From Desmodus rotundus (Eukaryota > Chordata > Mammalia > Chiroptera > Phyllostomidae), in contig NC_071389.1 in the NCBI RefSeq assembly GCF_022682495.2, positions 176,948,056 through 177,012,055 of the forward strand: DNA of 64,000 bases, read 5' to 3'. Of the stretch, positions 25,059 through 36,624 are shown piece by piece. How positions within the stretch are numbered: position 1 is the stretch's first letter; every line of letters begins with the position of its first letter. The notes under the pieces are model-generated. The model was given only the letters and a program-made list of their open reading frames with translations, had not been told where the DNA came from and ran no database searches. The position numbers and the translations under genes were made by a program.

Positions 25059-26432
25059 GCCTGAAAGTATCACGGAACTGGCACTTGGTATACATTGCTC
25101 TGAGCTCCAGACTTGTGTTGAATGTGGTTTCTTGGTGAAGACAATTTATATTAACACTCCTCTCCCTACCACAAATTAGTGCAAAAACCTTTCTAGGAAA
25201 AACAGGTCGTTAAGAACTGTTTTTTAATCCCACTTCTAAAACTTCAGCAATGTTTCTTTGTGAGGCAGTCACAGGAGCCCCACGTGAGGGGCACTAGGCC
25301 CTTTGAGACCCTGTTGCTGGAACCGCACTTCCCCGCCCCCAGCCCCATGCCACCGACACCAGATGGAATCGCTCTGGTTATTATGGCTTCAATTGCGTTC
25401 TCTTTTGCCTAATAGAGTCAGAACAACTTAAACATTAATAATCCCACTGCGATCAGAGTCACCTCAATTTTAATCAAATGGTCCACAATTAAGCAATTTT
25501 TTCACCTGTTAAAAAGTGTAATTTTTTTCCTCACTGAATAGTACAAAAAAGATAAGTGCTAAACTTTCTAATATTCTTTTATATCTAAGGATCACAAGCT
25601 CTTAAAAAGTGGCTGAGTAACTTATATTAGGTCACTTTTAATCATCTGAATGCATAAGGTTTCTAGAAACCTGGTTACATTCTTGAGAAGACATCTTGTA
25701 TGTTCTTCAGTCAATATGTCATTTTATGAAACAGTAAGTAGAGAACAGCATTAACAAATGTCATCGATTGGCGGCAAGGTTTAGTACATGAGCCGCATGA
25801 TCTTTTGGAAAAAGCAAGCTATTTTCAGGTGTCATTACATTAGGAGCTACTTCTGGCTCATGCAGAGGTGTTATTTACGGTTGCTCCATGTGCTTCCATA
25901 ATGCTTCTGTAATGGAAATTCTGCAATAAGGGCAGGGAGGGTCCTTTCCAGGAGCTCACTCGTCTGTATTCATAGATTCCTGTTAGCTATTTTCATAGTG
26001 TTTGCCTCAGCCTGAGTTTTCCTCTCTTGCAGCCTCATCACTTTAGTGTTAAAACGTTCAGGAACTTCTCACTTGCCCAGAATTTCAACAGCTATTCAGT
26101 TGGGGGTAACACTCTTACTGTGAGCTCTCTAACTCTCTGCTGTCCACAGTGAGTGAAGGGAAAAGGACATGTTTAGGAGTGGGGCTTGTTGTGAGTTCTA
26201 CCACATTTGACTAAGGGTCAAGAGGGTGAGGCCAAAGGGAGCTTGTGCTGGGATCTGCTAAAACAGCTCCTGCAATGAAAGAGAAATAGAGCCAGAGCTT
26301 TTTCCTGGATAATAGTCATGTCTTCCTGCCAGAGCACAAGGCGTACTCACTGACAAATGACAACCAATCTAAGTGTCAAATAAGATGGGAAATCGATCTC
26401 TATAACACCCTTTTAACAGGAGGCTTCGTTCT

Positions 26433-26447
26433 TCTTTTCTTATCCAG
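26433..26447 (+). promoter_or_regulatory. GPR19: Splice acceptor of the GPR19 coding exon
   Basis: A continuous pyrimidine tract ends in CCAG, with exon sequence AACTAAGAG following. It lies 16 bases before the first in-frame ATG and shows that the 5' UTR is split from the coding exon. Confidence 0.85.
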
Positions 26448-26463
26448 AACTAAGAGAAAAAAA

Positions 26464-27717
26464 ATGAATATGGTGTTTGCTCACAGAATGGATAACAGCA
26501 AGCCACCCTTGGTTACTCCAACACTTCTGGTGCCCTTCCGAAACCACAGTCACCCTGAAACAGCCACACCTCTGCCAAGCCATGACCTGACGGAATTGTA
26601 TGGGGAGCACGGCTGGATGAGCAACAGGACAGACCTGCAGTATGGACCGAAACCCGGGGAAGTGGCCACAGCCAGCATTTTCTTTGGGACCCTGTGGCTG
26701 TTGTCTGTCTTTGGCAATTCCCTGGTTTGCTTGGTCATCCACAGGAGTAGGAGGACTCAGTCCACCACCAACTACTTTGTGGTCTCCCTGGCATGTGCTG
26801 ATCTTCTCATCAGTGTGGCCAGCTCACCTTTCGTCCTGCTGCAGTTTGCCACCGGGAGGTGGACACTCGGCAGTGCCATGTGCAAGGTCGTGCGGTACTT
26901 TCAGTATCTCACCCCAGGCGTGCAGATCTATGTTCTCCTCTCCATCTGCATCGATCGCTTCTATACCATTGTCTATCCTCTGAGCTTCAAGGTGTCCAGA
27001 GAAAAAGCCAAGAAAATGATCGCAGCATCATGGATCTTTGATGCAGCCTTTGTGGCCCCTGTGTTCTTTTTCTACGGGTCCAACTGGGACAATCATTGTA
27101 ACTATTTCCTCCCTTCCTCTTGGGAAGGAACGGCCTATACTGTCATCCATTTCTTGGTGGGCTTTGTGATTCCATCTGTCCTCATAATCTTATTTTACCA
27201 GAAGGTCATAAAGTATATTTGGAGAATAGGCACTGATGGCCGAACTGTGAGGAGGACAATGAACATTGTCCCAAGGACAAAAGTGAAAACTATCAAGATG
27301 TTCCTCATTTTAAACCTTTTGTTTTTGCTCTCCTGGCTGCCTTTTCATGTAGCTCAGCTGTGGCACCCCCATGAACGAGACTACAAGAAAAGTTCCCTTG
27401 TGTTCACAGCGATCACATGGATATCCTTTAGTTCTTCAGCCTCTAAACCTACTCTGTATTCAATTTATAATGCCAGTTTTAGGAGAGGAATGAAGGAGAC
27501 TTTTTGCATGTCCTCGATGAAATGTTACCGAAGCAATGCCTATACTATAACAACCAGTTCAAGGATGGCCAAAAAAAACTATGTTGGCATTTCAGAAATC
27601 CCTCCCACGGCCAAAACTATCACCAAAGACTCAATCTATGATTCATTTGACAGAGAAGCCAAGGAAAAGAAGCTTGCTTGGCCCATTAACTCAAACCCAC
27701 CAAACACTTTTGTTTAA
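26464..27717 (+). CDS. GPR19: GPR19, orphan class-A G protein-coupled receptor
   Basis: A single uninterrupted coding exon of 417 codons, recognised as GPR19 from its near-identity in the helices to the human protein as I remember it (415 aa). The extracellular N-terminus carries glycosylation sequons at N27 and N54. Seven membrane segments lie at about 67-92, 103-126, 137-162, 185-204, 224-246, 276-298 and 312-336. Landmarks are N85 in TM1, D113 in TM2, the C140/C212 disulfide pair, DRF (164-166) in place of DRY, SWLP (290-293) in TM6, and KPTLY (328-332) in place of NPxxY. The C-tail ends PINSNPPNTFV. It is a plasma-membrane receptor with no firmly settled ligand, expressed in brain and proliferating cells in other mammals. 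The first ATG adds MN before the start used in human; the human-equivalent start is 26470, which has a G at +4 and may be the true one. No frameshift or premature stop. Convergent with CREBL2. Confidence 0.97.
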   Translation: MNMVFAHRMDNSKPPLVTPTLLVPFRNHSHPETATPLPSHDLTELYGEHGWMSNRTDLQYGPKPGEVATASIFFGTLWLLSVFGNSLVCLVIHRSRRTQSTTNYFVVSLACADLLISVASSPFVLLQFATGRWTLGSAMCKVVRYFQYLTPGVQIYVLLSICIDRFYTIVYPLSFKVSREKAKKMIAASWIFDAAFVAPVFFFYGSNWDNHCNYFLPSSWEGTAYTVIHFLVGFVIPSVLIILFYQKVIKYIWRIGTDGRTVRRTMNIVPRTKVKTIKMFLILNLLFLLSWLPFHVAQLWHPHERDYKKSSLVFTAITWISFSSSASKPTLYSIYNASFRRGMKETFCMSSMKCYRSNAYTITTSSRMAKKNYVGISEIPPTAKTITKDSIYDSFDREAKEKKLAWPINSNPPNTFV

Positions 27718-27780
27718 TATCTCAGAATTCTTTCAGTAATTGTTATGCACTAGAAATTAAAAGGCTTTAACTATAAAAGC
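27718..27780 (+). terminator. GPR19: GPR19 3' UTR start with candidate poly(A) signal
   Basis: After the TAA stop, ATTAAA occurs at 27756-27761. It is a common variant poly(A) signal and would give a very short 3' UTR. Further AT-rich sequence to about 28.3 kb could hold a later site. No AATAAA is close by. Confidence 0.35.
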
Positions 27781-29820
27781 TGAAGCCATTTATATATTTT
27801 TTCAATCAACTTTCTGAGGGAAATGTTTTCTTTTGTAAAATGCATTCACTTATCGATTATAGTTTTTATAGTTTTAATTTTAGTTACTTTTCATTTTAGA
27901 GGAAGTATTCATATTGAGCTCCTTTTACTGTATTAGTTATATACACAAAAAAGAGAATGCATTCCTACTTTTTATTTGCCATTAGGTTCAAAAAGCATAA
28001 ACCATACACGCAGTTTTTGATTGATGAACCAACTGAGTTTTATTGTTTCCATTTTCTCCTCCCTCCTGAAATGCTGTACCTGTGGGCTTCTGTTTTAAAT
28101 GAAATCCCCTCTGTCACACATTTCAGAGACTTGTATTTCTTTTATTAAGGAACATGAGGAAGCGTTAATATTGTATATGTTTTTACATTACCTTCTTCTA
28201 AGTAGTCAGTCCAGAAAGCACTCCATATACAGTATTGAAAATATACCAGAACTGCTGGACAGTCTTCTGTGGTTGAATTTTAATCAGGATTCTTAGGGAA
28301 AGAAAACTGACAAAGTTGGAGAGAATAAGAAAATTATACCAGGCTCCTAACATGGTACCCGGTGGTATGCACTATGAATCTGGATTCATGTGTCTCCCAC
28401 ACAGGAATTCAACAAAGGTGACAATGGGGGGTGGGGTGGGCTTCAGAGTAGAGGCAGTTCTCCTATCTGGCTCCAGGTTCCCATAGACTTAGAGGAAGGA
28501 GTAGGGATGCATCCTTTGAGGTGGAATTGGAATTTCTCCTTTGCTTATAACCTTCCGTGAAAGCATTATTATAGCCAGCCTGCCCATCCTGCTCAGATGT
28601 ACTTCCCTGTGGGCCTTCCATCAGAGGTTTACCCAGGATGCCTGGAGCTGACTCCCTGGGCCAGAGTTCTCGCTCAGGAAGGACAATATTACCCACAAAG
28701 CATCGGGGACAGTCACTTGCCAGATAAGATTAGCAGTTTTGCCTCTCCTGGTGGGCACAATCCTTCCCTTTACCTCTCCAGCATTGCTGCTACCTGCTCA
28801 AATTTACTGTGTCAGAGAAACATAATGAAAATCTGTTGGGGGTTACTTGACTACAATCAGTCTTGAGGCTCCACCCCTCTGTAAAAACTGCATGTAAAGG
28901 AAACAAAGAATTAGAGATTTTTAGAGAAGGGATGTTGGGAGACCCTAGCACAAGCCCCTCACTGTTTAGAAGAGGAAATTAAGACCAAGAGAGGTCAAAT
29001 TAAGGGTAAACTAAAATGTCTTCTACTACCATTCCAATATCCTTTCGCGCATCTCCTTGCCACGGCATGATTCACTTATTGAAGAGAAAACCCTCACTGA
29101 GTGCGGAAGAAAACCAAGAGCATACACAATTCCCCACTGTTTGGTTAATTCGATAATTCCCCTGGAACAGAGACGACTTCACGGTGCTGTAATTAGTGGA
29201 AATGCAAACCAACTTTGTCAAATTGTTTTGCGGAATGACCGCTTGATGGCACTGTGGCTAGTAGGCAGAGCCCGCCTCTTCACAGTGCCTGTCCCATTGG
29301 TGATTTCAGAGAAATCCTGTCTCATAGCAACAAGACAGTGAAAATTGCTGAGCACCCAGAAGCAGCTGTAGATTAACTAATCAATCAGTGTATTCAAAAC
29401 ACAAAGCATCTAAACATTGGAGGAAATTCCAAAATAATGAATACCTTTTACAGACGTGAAATCACTAGTCAAAATATTATTTTAAACCCATTTTACAAAG
29501 GATATCATTTTCCAAAAAGCCCTCAGACCACCAAGCTGATGGGAGTTTCACCCACACTTAGAAGGGCCTCTCTCTTTTCTGCTCCTGTTATCATTTGACT
29601 CTGAGAATTCATAGACCTTTTCAAAGCACTGTAATCGAGGCTTTCCCTAAAAGTAAATGTTCCTATGCTCCTGGCACGTAGGCATTTAAATTTATTTTAG
29701 GTCCATTTCATTTCTTCAGACTCTCTTTTAATTTTCTGAGCCCCTATTTGGGACCATTCTGAACTTTTTGCTCAACTGAGCATTTCTGTTCAAATGCTAC
29801 GTATCATTCTCAAAAGAAGT
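27781..29820. other. Region downstream of GPR19
   Basis: May include a longer GPR19 3' UTR. A stretch at about 29040-29400 lacks repeats and is rich in homeodomain-, octamer- and SOX-like cores, a conserved-enhancer look. No gene is supported. Confidence 0.4.
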
Positions 29821-29825
29821 CTCTT

Positions 29826-29849
29826 TGTGTGTGTGTGTGTGTGTGTGTA
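29826..29849 (+). repeat. (GT)n microsatellite
   Basis: About 12 perfect GT units, immediately left of an L1 3'-end fragment. Confidence 0.95.
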
Positions 29850-29975
29850 TTCTTTTACATTTTGTATTGTTATTCAATTACAGTTGTATGCCTTTTCTCC
29901 CCTTCCCTCCCCCCCACCCCAGCTGAACCCACCTCCCTCCCCCACCCCCACCATCCCCCCCAATTTTGTCCATGT
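29850..29975 (-). mobile_element. L1 3' end fragment, antisense
   Basis: TTGTATTGTTATTCAATTACAGTTGTATG followed by a CCCT-rich stretch is the reverse of bat L1 3' ends. Flanks AAAAGAAGTCTCTTT at 29812-29826 and 29979-29993 are the same 15 bases and look like its target-site duplication. Confidence 0.8.
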
Positions 29976-30353
29976 GTCAAAAGAAGTCTCTTTAAAAGTA
30001 CGTATTGCTTTAAAAACTCTCTATCAGCCCTATACAATTGGGGCTCACCTATAATTAGTAGAACGTGTGATTTTAGTTCTGTGGGAAAACAACGCTCAAC
30101 AAACCCAGTTGAGTTCTGCTGGGCTCTGCAGTGATGAACACGTGCATCTGGTTTTAGGGTTATGACGAGGCCTGGAAGCTTGAAGACAATCTGGTTTTCA
30201 GCAGGCAGACAGTCCATAAAGCAGTCCCAGCTGTTTGCCCACAACAGCTAGGTATAGCAGATTAAACCTTTAAGGGATTTCGAATGGGTCTTCTCTATTC
30301 TGCTACCCTACTGTATCATCCAAAGAACAATCTATTTAAGAAGACTATATTCT

Positions 30354-30541
30354 GCCTTGGCCCGGTGGTCCCGTTGGTTGGAGTCCCCATACACCAAAAG
30401 AATGTGGGTTTGATCCCCGGTCAGGGAGAGTGTGGAAGGCAACCGATCCATATTTCTCTCTCTCTCATTGATTTTTCCCTTTCTTTCTCCTTTCCTCTCT
30501 CCAAAAGCAATAAAAATATCCTCAGGTGAGGATTAAAACAA
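30354..30541 (+). mobile_element. VES-type SINE, older subfamily
   Basis: Head GCCTTGGCCCGGTGGTCCCG, GGTTTGATCCCCGGTCAGGG, CT-rich segment, then CCTCAGGTGAGGATTAAAA at the end. The last phrase also occurs in the SINE at 43660-43897, defining a shared older subfamily. Confidence 0.88.
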
Positions 30542-30544
30542 ATT

Positions 30545-32330
30545 TTAAAAGGTTATTTTCTCTTAGATATGACCACGGCACGGATTTCTTGATGGCATAA
30601 AAGTAGACGTGAAGGGTTATATGGCAGAGAGCATAGGCAGCACAATGGCTGAAAAGAAGATTTATACTCCATTCCTCAGTCTAGATTCATGTAAACTTCT
30701 GGGCTGTCTGACGGGCCCTTTAAAAATTAGCACAGAACTCCAGTGACATATGCAGCCAGTAAAGTTTTTCCTTGTCCCACACAGTATGATGGTCATTTTT
30801 AAGGGCTCTAGAACCAACTTAGGTGTTGAAGTTTAGGGTCTGCTTACCAGCTGCTTAACCCAGCAGAGGGCTCTCAAACCCCAGCTCTTCATTTCTGAAA
30901 TAGGGAAAGTAACAGTGTGCACCTGTACGTGGGTTCACCAGCAAAACGGAGTCGATAGGACACAGTTAGATGGTAGGCAGACGACAGTATTTTAAGAAAT
31001 TGGCTCATGCTATTGAGGGAGTTGGTTAGCTCGAATTCTATAGGGCAGGCCAGCAGGAGTGAATTCGCCTTCTTTTGAGAAACCCCATTTTTGCTCCTAA
31101 GGCCTTCAACGAATTGGATAAGGCCGTTCATATTATCAAAAATAATCTTTTTATCACTCAAAGTCAGCTGATTGTAGATGCTAACCATATCTATAAACTA
31201 GCTTGATAGCAACACCTGTATTAGTGTTTGAGTAAATGACTAGGTACCGTAGCCTAGTTCACATGTGAGACTAACCATCACACTACTTCATAGGATTGTT
31301 GTAGTAATAAAATGAGCCCAAATCCGTGTAAATCATTCAGTGCCTTACCAAGTGCCTGGGAAGCCCTCAATAACGGCTATCTATTGTTATTTTAATTTGG
31401 TCATTGCTAACCCAATTAATTTTTCTGTCTTTCAAATTACTCAGCACCTACCGCCATGTGCTAACTGTAGTAGAAACAGGTTTTGACTACCACCCTCAAA
31501 TGTGTCATTGTTTTCCTTCTTTAGCTTGCTCTCTCTCTCCCTCTTTTTTTTTTTTTAGTTCTGCTAAGATTTTGCAGACTCAAGGTGGAAGGAACAATTG
31601 GGAGCAGGAACTTGAAGGAAAGGAATGGAGGTTGTAGAGCAAATTCTATTCAGCATTCACCTCAAAGGGAATTTTGCCCCCTGAAATATTTCTTAAGAAG
31701 GAATGGTCTAAAGTTAGCATACACAAAATACTTGAGAATTGAGACCTTTATCATCACTTTTCTGTTGGAATCCCCACTTATGCAATAGAAAGAACTGATG
31801 GGGAAAACCAGTATTGACTGTTATTTAACTATTCATTTCGGGAGACTATAAAAACCAGTGACATGGGACTTAAGTTGCTCTTGGTCATAGTTAATTAGAG
31901 GAACCTATGTAGCTAAAACATGCAACAATTGTGTATTATCAGTTAAACCATAAGTGAGCTATCCCAACTAGAAACAAATCTAAGTGAAATCAAGGGAAAC
32001 TGAAGTCAAGTTGTTAAAAAAAGAACTATTTGGTAATTGGAGTGGAAGGGGACAGAAACCCAATGAAAACTCAAAGACTCAAACTATGAACACAAGTAAT
32101 GTAGGGAACTTTCACATGTGTTTTGAAGAAATATTTAAATTAAGAGTGGGTTATGGCTTTTTTAAAAAAAAAGACATATGAGTATGTTGTTTGAAAGACA
32201 AAGAGAAAGTACTACTTATATTTAGAAATTATTGGTTTTGTGGTTTAAAAAACCTGCAACTGAAAAAGCCCCCACACTAAAACTCAGTATAATTTAACGG
32301 ACTAGGTCAAGATCTAGAATAGCACTTATT
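30545..32330. other. Intergenic DNA between the convergent genes
   Basis: A MIR-like fragment lies near 31275-31390 (TAGGATTGTTGTAGTAATAAAATGAG). Otherwise nothing is recognised. No exon is supported on either strand. Confidence 0.4.
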
Positions 32331-32343
32331 TCAGTTTTCTTTT

Positions 32344-32569
32344 TTTTTCTTTTTGTTTTTTTTTAATTTTTAAAAAATTTTATTGATTGATTTTAGATAG
32401 AGAGGAAGAGGGGGTTGTGGGAGGGAGCGGGGGAGAGAGAGACAGAGAGATATTAATTTGTTGTTCCACTTATTTATGCACTCATTCTACATGCTCTGAC
32501 CAGGGATCAAACCCACAACCTTGGCCTATTCGGATGATGCTCTAACCAGCGGAGCTACCCGGCCAGGGC
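32344..32569 (-). mobile_element. VES-type SINE, antisense
   Basis: The reverse head (GGCCAGGGC) is at the right end, a GGGTTTGATCCC B-box-like element is in the body, and the poly(T) is at the left. The duplication TCAGTTTTCTTTT lies at 32331-32343 and 32570-32582. Confidence 0.9.
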
Positions 32570-32589
32570 TCAGTTTTCTTTTGTTTGTT

Positions 32590-33030
32590 TATATAAGCTG
32601 ATACAGCTTGAGGAAGGTGAAAGTGAGACCCTGTCCCATGGCAACTACAATCACCAGCAGGATGGATGGACAGGCACTCATGACCCAACCTCAGGTGTAC
32701 AACACTGTAATTTGATATGTGTGTGCTCTGTTGTGTGCTCACCACCAAAAGTCTAGTTTCCTTCCATTACCATATACTTGAGCCCTTTATCCAGTTTGTT
32801 CTCCCCATTCCCCTCCTTCTGGTAACCACCATTCTGTGGTACCGATGAGTTTGTTTTTCTTTGGTTAGTTACTTTTTTTATATTCCACATGAGTGAAATC
32901 ACATAATTTTTGTCCTTTTCCGTCTCACTTATTTCACTGAGCACAATACCCTCGAATCCATCCGTATTGTTGCAAATGACAATATTTCATCTTTTTTTAT
33001 GGCTGAGTATTCTATTGTACATACTCGTAT
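32590..33030 (-). mobile_element. L1 3' UTR fragment, antisense (host of later insertions)
   Basis: Reversed L1 3' region: GCTCACCACCAAAAGTCTAG, TTCTGGTAACCACCATTCTG, TTCCACATGAGTGAAATCA, TGGCTGAGTATTCTATTG. The expected next piece of the same L1 appears at 35598-35700, so about 2.5 kb of younger DNA has been inserted in between. Confidence 0.75.
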
Positions 33031-33595
33031 ATTAGAGTAGGGCGGGGCTTTTAGGTAAGACTCACAAGACTGATTAATCCGACTACACAAAATAAATTGT
33101 TTGAAAAAAAGTACCATAACAAAGCTTTAAAAGACATGATAAAATAGAAAATATCTGCTTCACAATGACAAAGGGCCAATGTTCTTAGATAATTAGAGCA
33201 TTGCATTTTACAGGTGAAAGTGATTGTTTAGGGAGAGGAGCATGATCCAAGTCAGGCCAATCAGAATGAAGGAGACTCAGTTCTGTAACTTTTGTGAGCA
33301 AATGTGCTCTTCCCTGCTGGACTTGGCATGAAAAGCTGTAAGGGCTAGCGCTGCGCCCCCACTGCTCCTACTAAAGTTAGCCAGTGCAAGGCAGAGCACA
33401 GAGAGAGAACCTTCTCTCTCATTATGTTGTTTGAGTCTCGAATCCAGTTTTGCCTGAAGCTCTGCTTCATGGTTCTTGGTTATAGGAGCCAGTTCATTTT
33501 TTTTTTTCTTAAGCCAATTTGGGTTTGTCACTTAAGATCAAATGTGAACTAACTGATAATACAATTCACTACTAAAACAGGCAAAGGGCATGAAA
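33031..33595. other. Unassigned DNA inside the nested repeat block
   Basis: Contains GGCCAATCAGAATGAAGGAG, a phrase typical of an old transposon or LTR, but I cannot name the family. No gene. Confidence 0.35.
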
Positions 33596-33599
33596 AAAA

Positions 33600-34262
33600 G
33601 AATTGATTTTGTACATAAAAGTTATTCAACCTCATTTATAAGTAAAGAGATGCACTTAGATTAAAACAATAAGATACCTTATACCTGTCTGGTGAACAGC
33701 AAGTTAATAAAGGTTGCCTTGGTGGACACAGGCTAACAATTATGCAAATGTGTTATTGGTAGGGTTACGAATCCGGCTGCCGTGCTGGAGATGTAACATT
33801 TTGAAAGATAATTTGAATAACACCTATCAAAATACAAATGCACATACACTTTGACTCGGCAACCCCATTTTACAGATTTAGCCATCATATATTAGCACTT
33901 GTGTACAAAGATGTGTATAGGATGTTTATTGCAGCATTATCTGTAAGAATAAGACTGGAAAAAATGGCCACTAATAAGGGACTCATTAAATTATTGTACG
34001 TTCTTATCATGAAATACTATGCAGCCACTAAAAAAGAATATTATGTGGCTGTTATAAAAAAGATGAGAAATAACAAGTGTTGGAGAGAATGTAAAGAAAG
34101 GGGACCCCTTGAACACTGTTGGTGGGATGGTAAATTGGTGCAGCCACTATGGTTAAGAGTATGGAGTTTCCTTAAAAACATTAAGAATGGACAACAATAT
34201 GATCTAGCAATTCCTTTCCTGGGCATTTATCTGAAGAATATGAAAACACTAATTTGTAAAGG
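33600..34262 (+). mobile_element. L1 ORF2-end and 3' UTR fragments, sense
   Basis: Contains GAAATACTATGCAGCCACTA, ATAACAAGTGTTGGAGAGAA, ACACTGTTGGTGGGATGGTA and CAGCCACTATGG, all standard near the L1 ORF2 stop and after it. The order of segments is not that of one intact L1, suggesting two fragments or an internal rearrangement. Broken in all frames. Confidence 0.7.
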
Positions 34263-34266
34263 TATA

Positions 34267-35597
34267 TGAAGTTTGTCCAGGAAGTAGCCCAGCCATGTAC
34301 TATGAGACATTTAATAAGATATAAGATACAAGAAACATTGTTCATAGGACAATGACACCATAGTTCCCTTCAAAGTAGATACCTTGGGACCTCGCAAAGT
34401 TCTCCCAGCATTTCTTTCACTGTTCAAAACACCATAAAATCCTTTGTTATAATCACCATCAGCTGCCCTGTTGTATTTTCCTGAATTTCATCGATGGGTT
34501 GAAATCTCTTCCCTTTCAAAGGTGATTTTGGTTTGGGGAAAAGCCAGAAGTTACAGGGCAACAAATCTGGGCTGTAGAGGGGCTGAGTCACCTGGGTGAT
34601 TTGATGTTTCACCAAAACACTCTGCGTGAGACATGATGCATGAGCGGGTGCATTGTCAAGGTGAAGCTGCCCATCACCAGTTGCCCATAGCTACGGCCGT
34701 TTTCATCATATTGCATCTCTCAATTGACAAAAACATTGAGATAGTGCTCCTTTGGCCTAGAGGGGCATACTCGTGATGGACAACACCTTCCCAATCAAAA
34801 AACACAGTTAACGTGGTCTTGATCTTGCTGCGACTTTGCTGCACCTTCTTTGGGCTTGGAGAACCAGGTGACTTCCATTGGGATGCCTGGGCCTTTGTTT
34901 CTGCATCACAGGTGTAGACCCACAATTCATCTCTGGTTATGACACCTGGAGGAAATCTGGTCATTGATAGCGGTTTGAATGAAGTCATTAGCAACTATAG
35001 CACGATGTTCCTTCTGCTGTGGTAGCAGAAGCCACGGAACAAATTTTGCCATGACACATTTCATGCCAAGATCCTGCATCAGAATCTCAGACATGGTAGT
35101 TTTTGGAATCCCCAGATCAGCTTCTAGTTCTCTTGCACTTTCAGTTGCTGATCTTTGCTGACTGCAGCTCAAACACATTCAACATTCTCAGGTGTTCTAC
35201 TTGTCGCAGGCCTTCCAGAACACATTCTGGATCACTTTCAACAGATTCTTGACCACCTTTGCAGCATTTGTGCCACACTTTCTTTTGCACTGCACTCACG
35301 GCATCATCCCGAAAGCCTTCTGAATCATTCAGTTTCCATGGAGGAATGTTCAAGATTCATGCAAAATTCGATGCAGATTCGTTGTTCTACTCACTCAGTC
35401 ATTTTTAATGCAACGCCCACACAGTACACATGTTCACTCAACAGCATCTACTGTCCCCACTTCCTAATGCAGTGAAGTCATCATTGTCCATGCATGAGCA
35501 TTCCAGTCCACTCTCCTTGGCTGCCTGGCTACACGGATGTTGTGCAAACCGTTCTTGTTATATTAACAAAGGCTGGACTTTTTCCAGACAGAACACG
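34267..35597 (-). mobile_element. Near full-length mariner transposon, antisense
   Basis: A 1331-bp element with inverted ends related to GTCTGTCTGGAAAAAGTCC. On the - strand it encodes a broken DD34D mariner transposase: N-terminal part at 35141-35353, middle at 34927-35178 and 34674-34994 (first catalytic Asp region, WVYTCDAETK; DWEGVVHHEY), and C-terminal part at 34424-34615 (SPDLLPCNFWLFP). The third catalytic Asp, in the CDFW motif, is Asn here. Frameshifts separate the pieces, so the copy is inactive. A deleted relative is at 37502-38182. Confidence 0.88.
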
Positions 35598-35700
35598 TCT
35601 TCTTTATCCAGTCATCCATTGATGGAAACTTAGGTTGTTTCCATATCTTGGCTATTGTAAATAATGCTGCAAATGAACATAGGGGTACATATGTATAGTT
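35598..35700 (-). mobile_element. L1 3' fragment, antisense (continuation)
   Basis: CTTCTTTATCCAGTCATCCA, then CTTGGCTATTGTAAATAATG and AACATAGGGGTACATATG. In an intact reversed L1 this follows directly after the segment that ends near 33030. Confidence 0.8.
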
Positions 35701-35719
35701 GAAGGCTCTTTTTAGCAAT

Positions 35720-36615
35720 AAAGTAATCTCCCTTCACCCGTGTTTTCACCTTCTGAGGTTTCAGTTACCCTTGGTTAAACACAATCTGAAAATATCAAAT
35801 GGAAAATTGCAGAAATAAACAATTCATAAATTTTCAATTGCCTACCAGTCTGAGTAGCTTGATGATATCCACGTTACTGCCGCATCCCACCTGTGAGTCA
35901 CTTAGAGAGTTGCCTCTTTATCAGCATTTCCATGCAGTATACACTCCCCATCTGTCAGTAAATTTAGCATCCATCTAAGTTATCAGATACACGGTTACAG
36001 TATCGTAGCACTTGTGTTCAACTAATCCTTCTTTTACTTAATAGTGACCTCAAAGTGCAAGAGCAGTGATGCTGTCAATTCAGACATGCCAAAGGGAAGC
36101 TGTGAAAGATGAAAGTTCTCCACTTGATAAGAAAAAAATCCACACACTGAGTAAAAAACAAATCTTCCATCCGTGAAATTGTGAAAAAGGAAAAAAAGAT
36201 CATGCTAGTTTTGCTGTCCCACCTCATCAAGTTACGGCCATGGTGCGTGGTAAGTGCTTAGTGAAGATGGAAAGAGCATTACATTTGTGGGTGGAAGACA
36301 GGAACAGAAAGGTGTGCTGATTGACAGCAACGTGTTGTCCCAGAAGTCACTGAGCCTATATAAACTTCTTTCAACAAGCAATCCCTGAAACAAGTGACCA
36401 CACTCACATAACGTTTTATCACAGTATGTTGTTGTAATTGTTCTATTTTATCACTATTGTTTTTAATCTCTCACTGTGCCTAATTTATGTTCAAATTTAT
36501 CATAAGTATCTATGTATAGGAAAAAACAGATCAGATAGGGTTCAGCACTACCACAATTTCAGGCATCCGCTGGGGATCTTAGAACGTATCCGTCTCCCAT
36601 AAGGGGGGACTACTG
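35720..36615 (+). mobile_element. Tigger (pogo-type) DNA transposon, internally deleted
   Basis: The right terminus AAGGGGGGACTACTG next to a TA, a degraded matching left terminus, and interior phrases GAAATAAACAATTCATAAATT and TTACTTAATAGTGACC are those of Tigger1-like elements. Fragments of the N-terminal transposase (a KRKSSDA-like start; IREIVKKEK) are present, but most of the catalytic core is gone. About 0.9 kb against about 2.4 kb for a full element. Confidence 0.85.
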
Positions 36616-36624
36616 TACAACTGT

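Larger units (their letters stand above)
23645..26447 (+). other. GPR19: Last presumed intron of GPR19
   Basis: No coding signal. It holds a pyrimidine-rich run (23950-23990), a 21-base poly(A) stretch (25038-25058) and an AT-rich stretch with homeodomain-like TAAT cores at 25420-25500. It ends in a strong acceptor, TCTTTTCTTATCCAG, at 26433-26447. Confidence 0.6.

Noticed and set aside
26440..27041. Alternative-frame open frames across the GPR19 exon
   Set aside because: Frame shadows of the receptor gene with no independent support.
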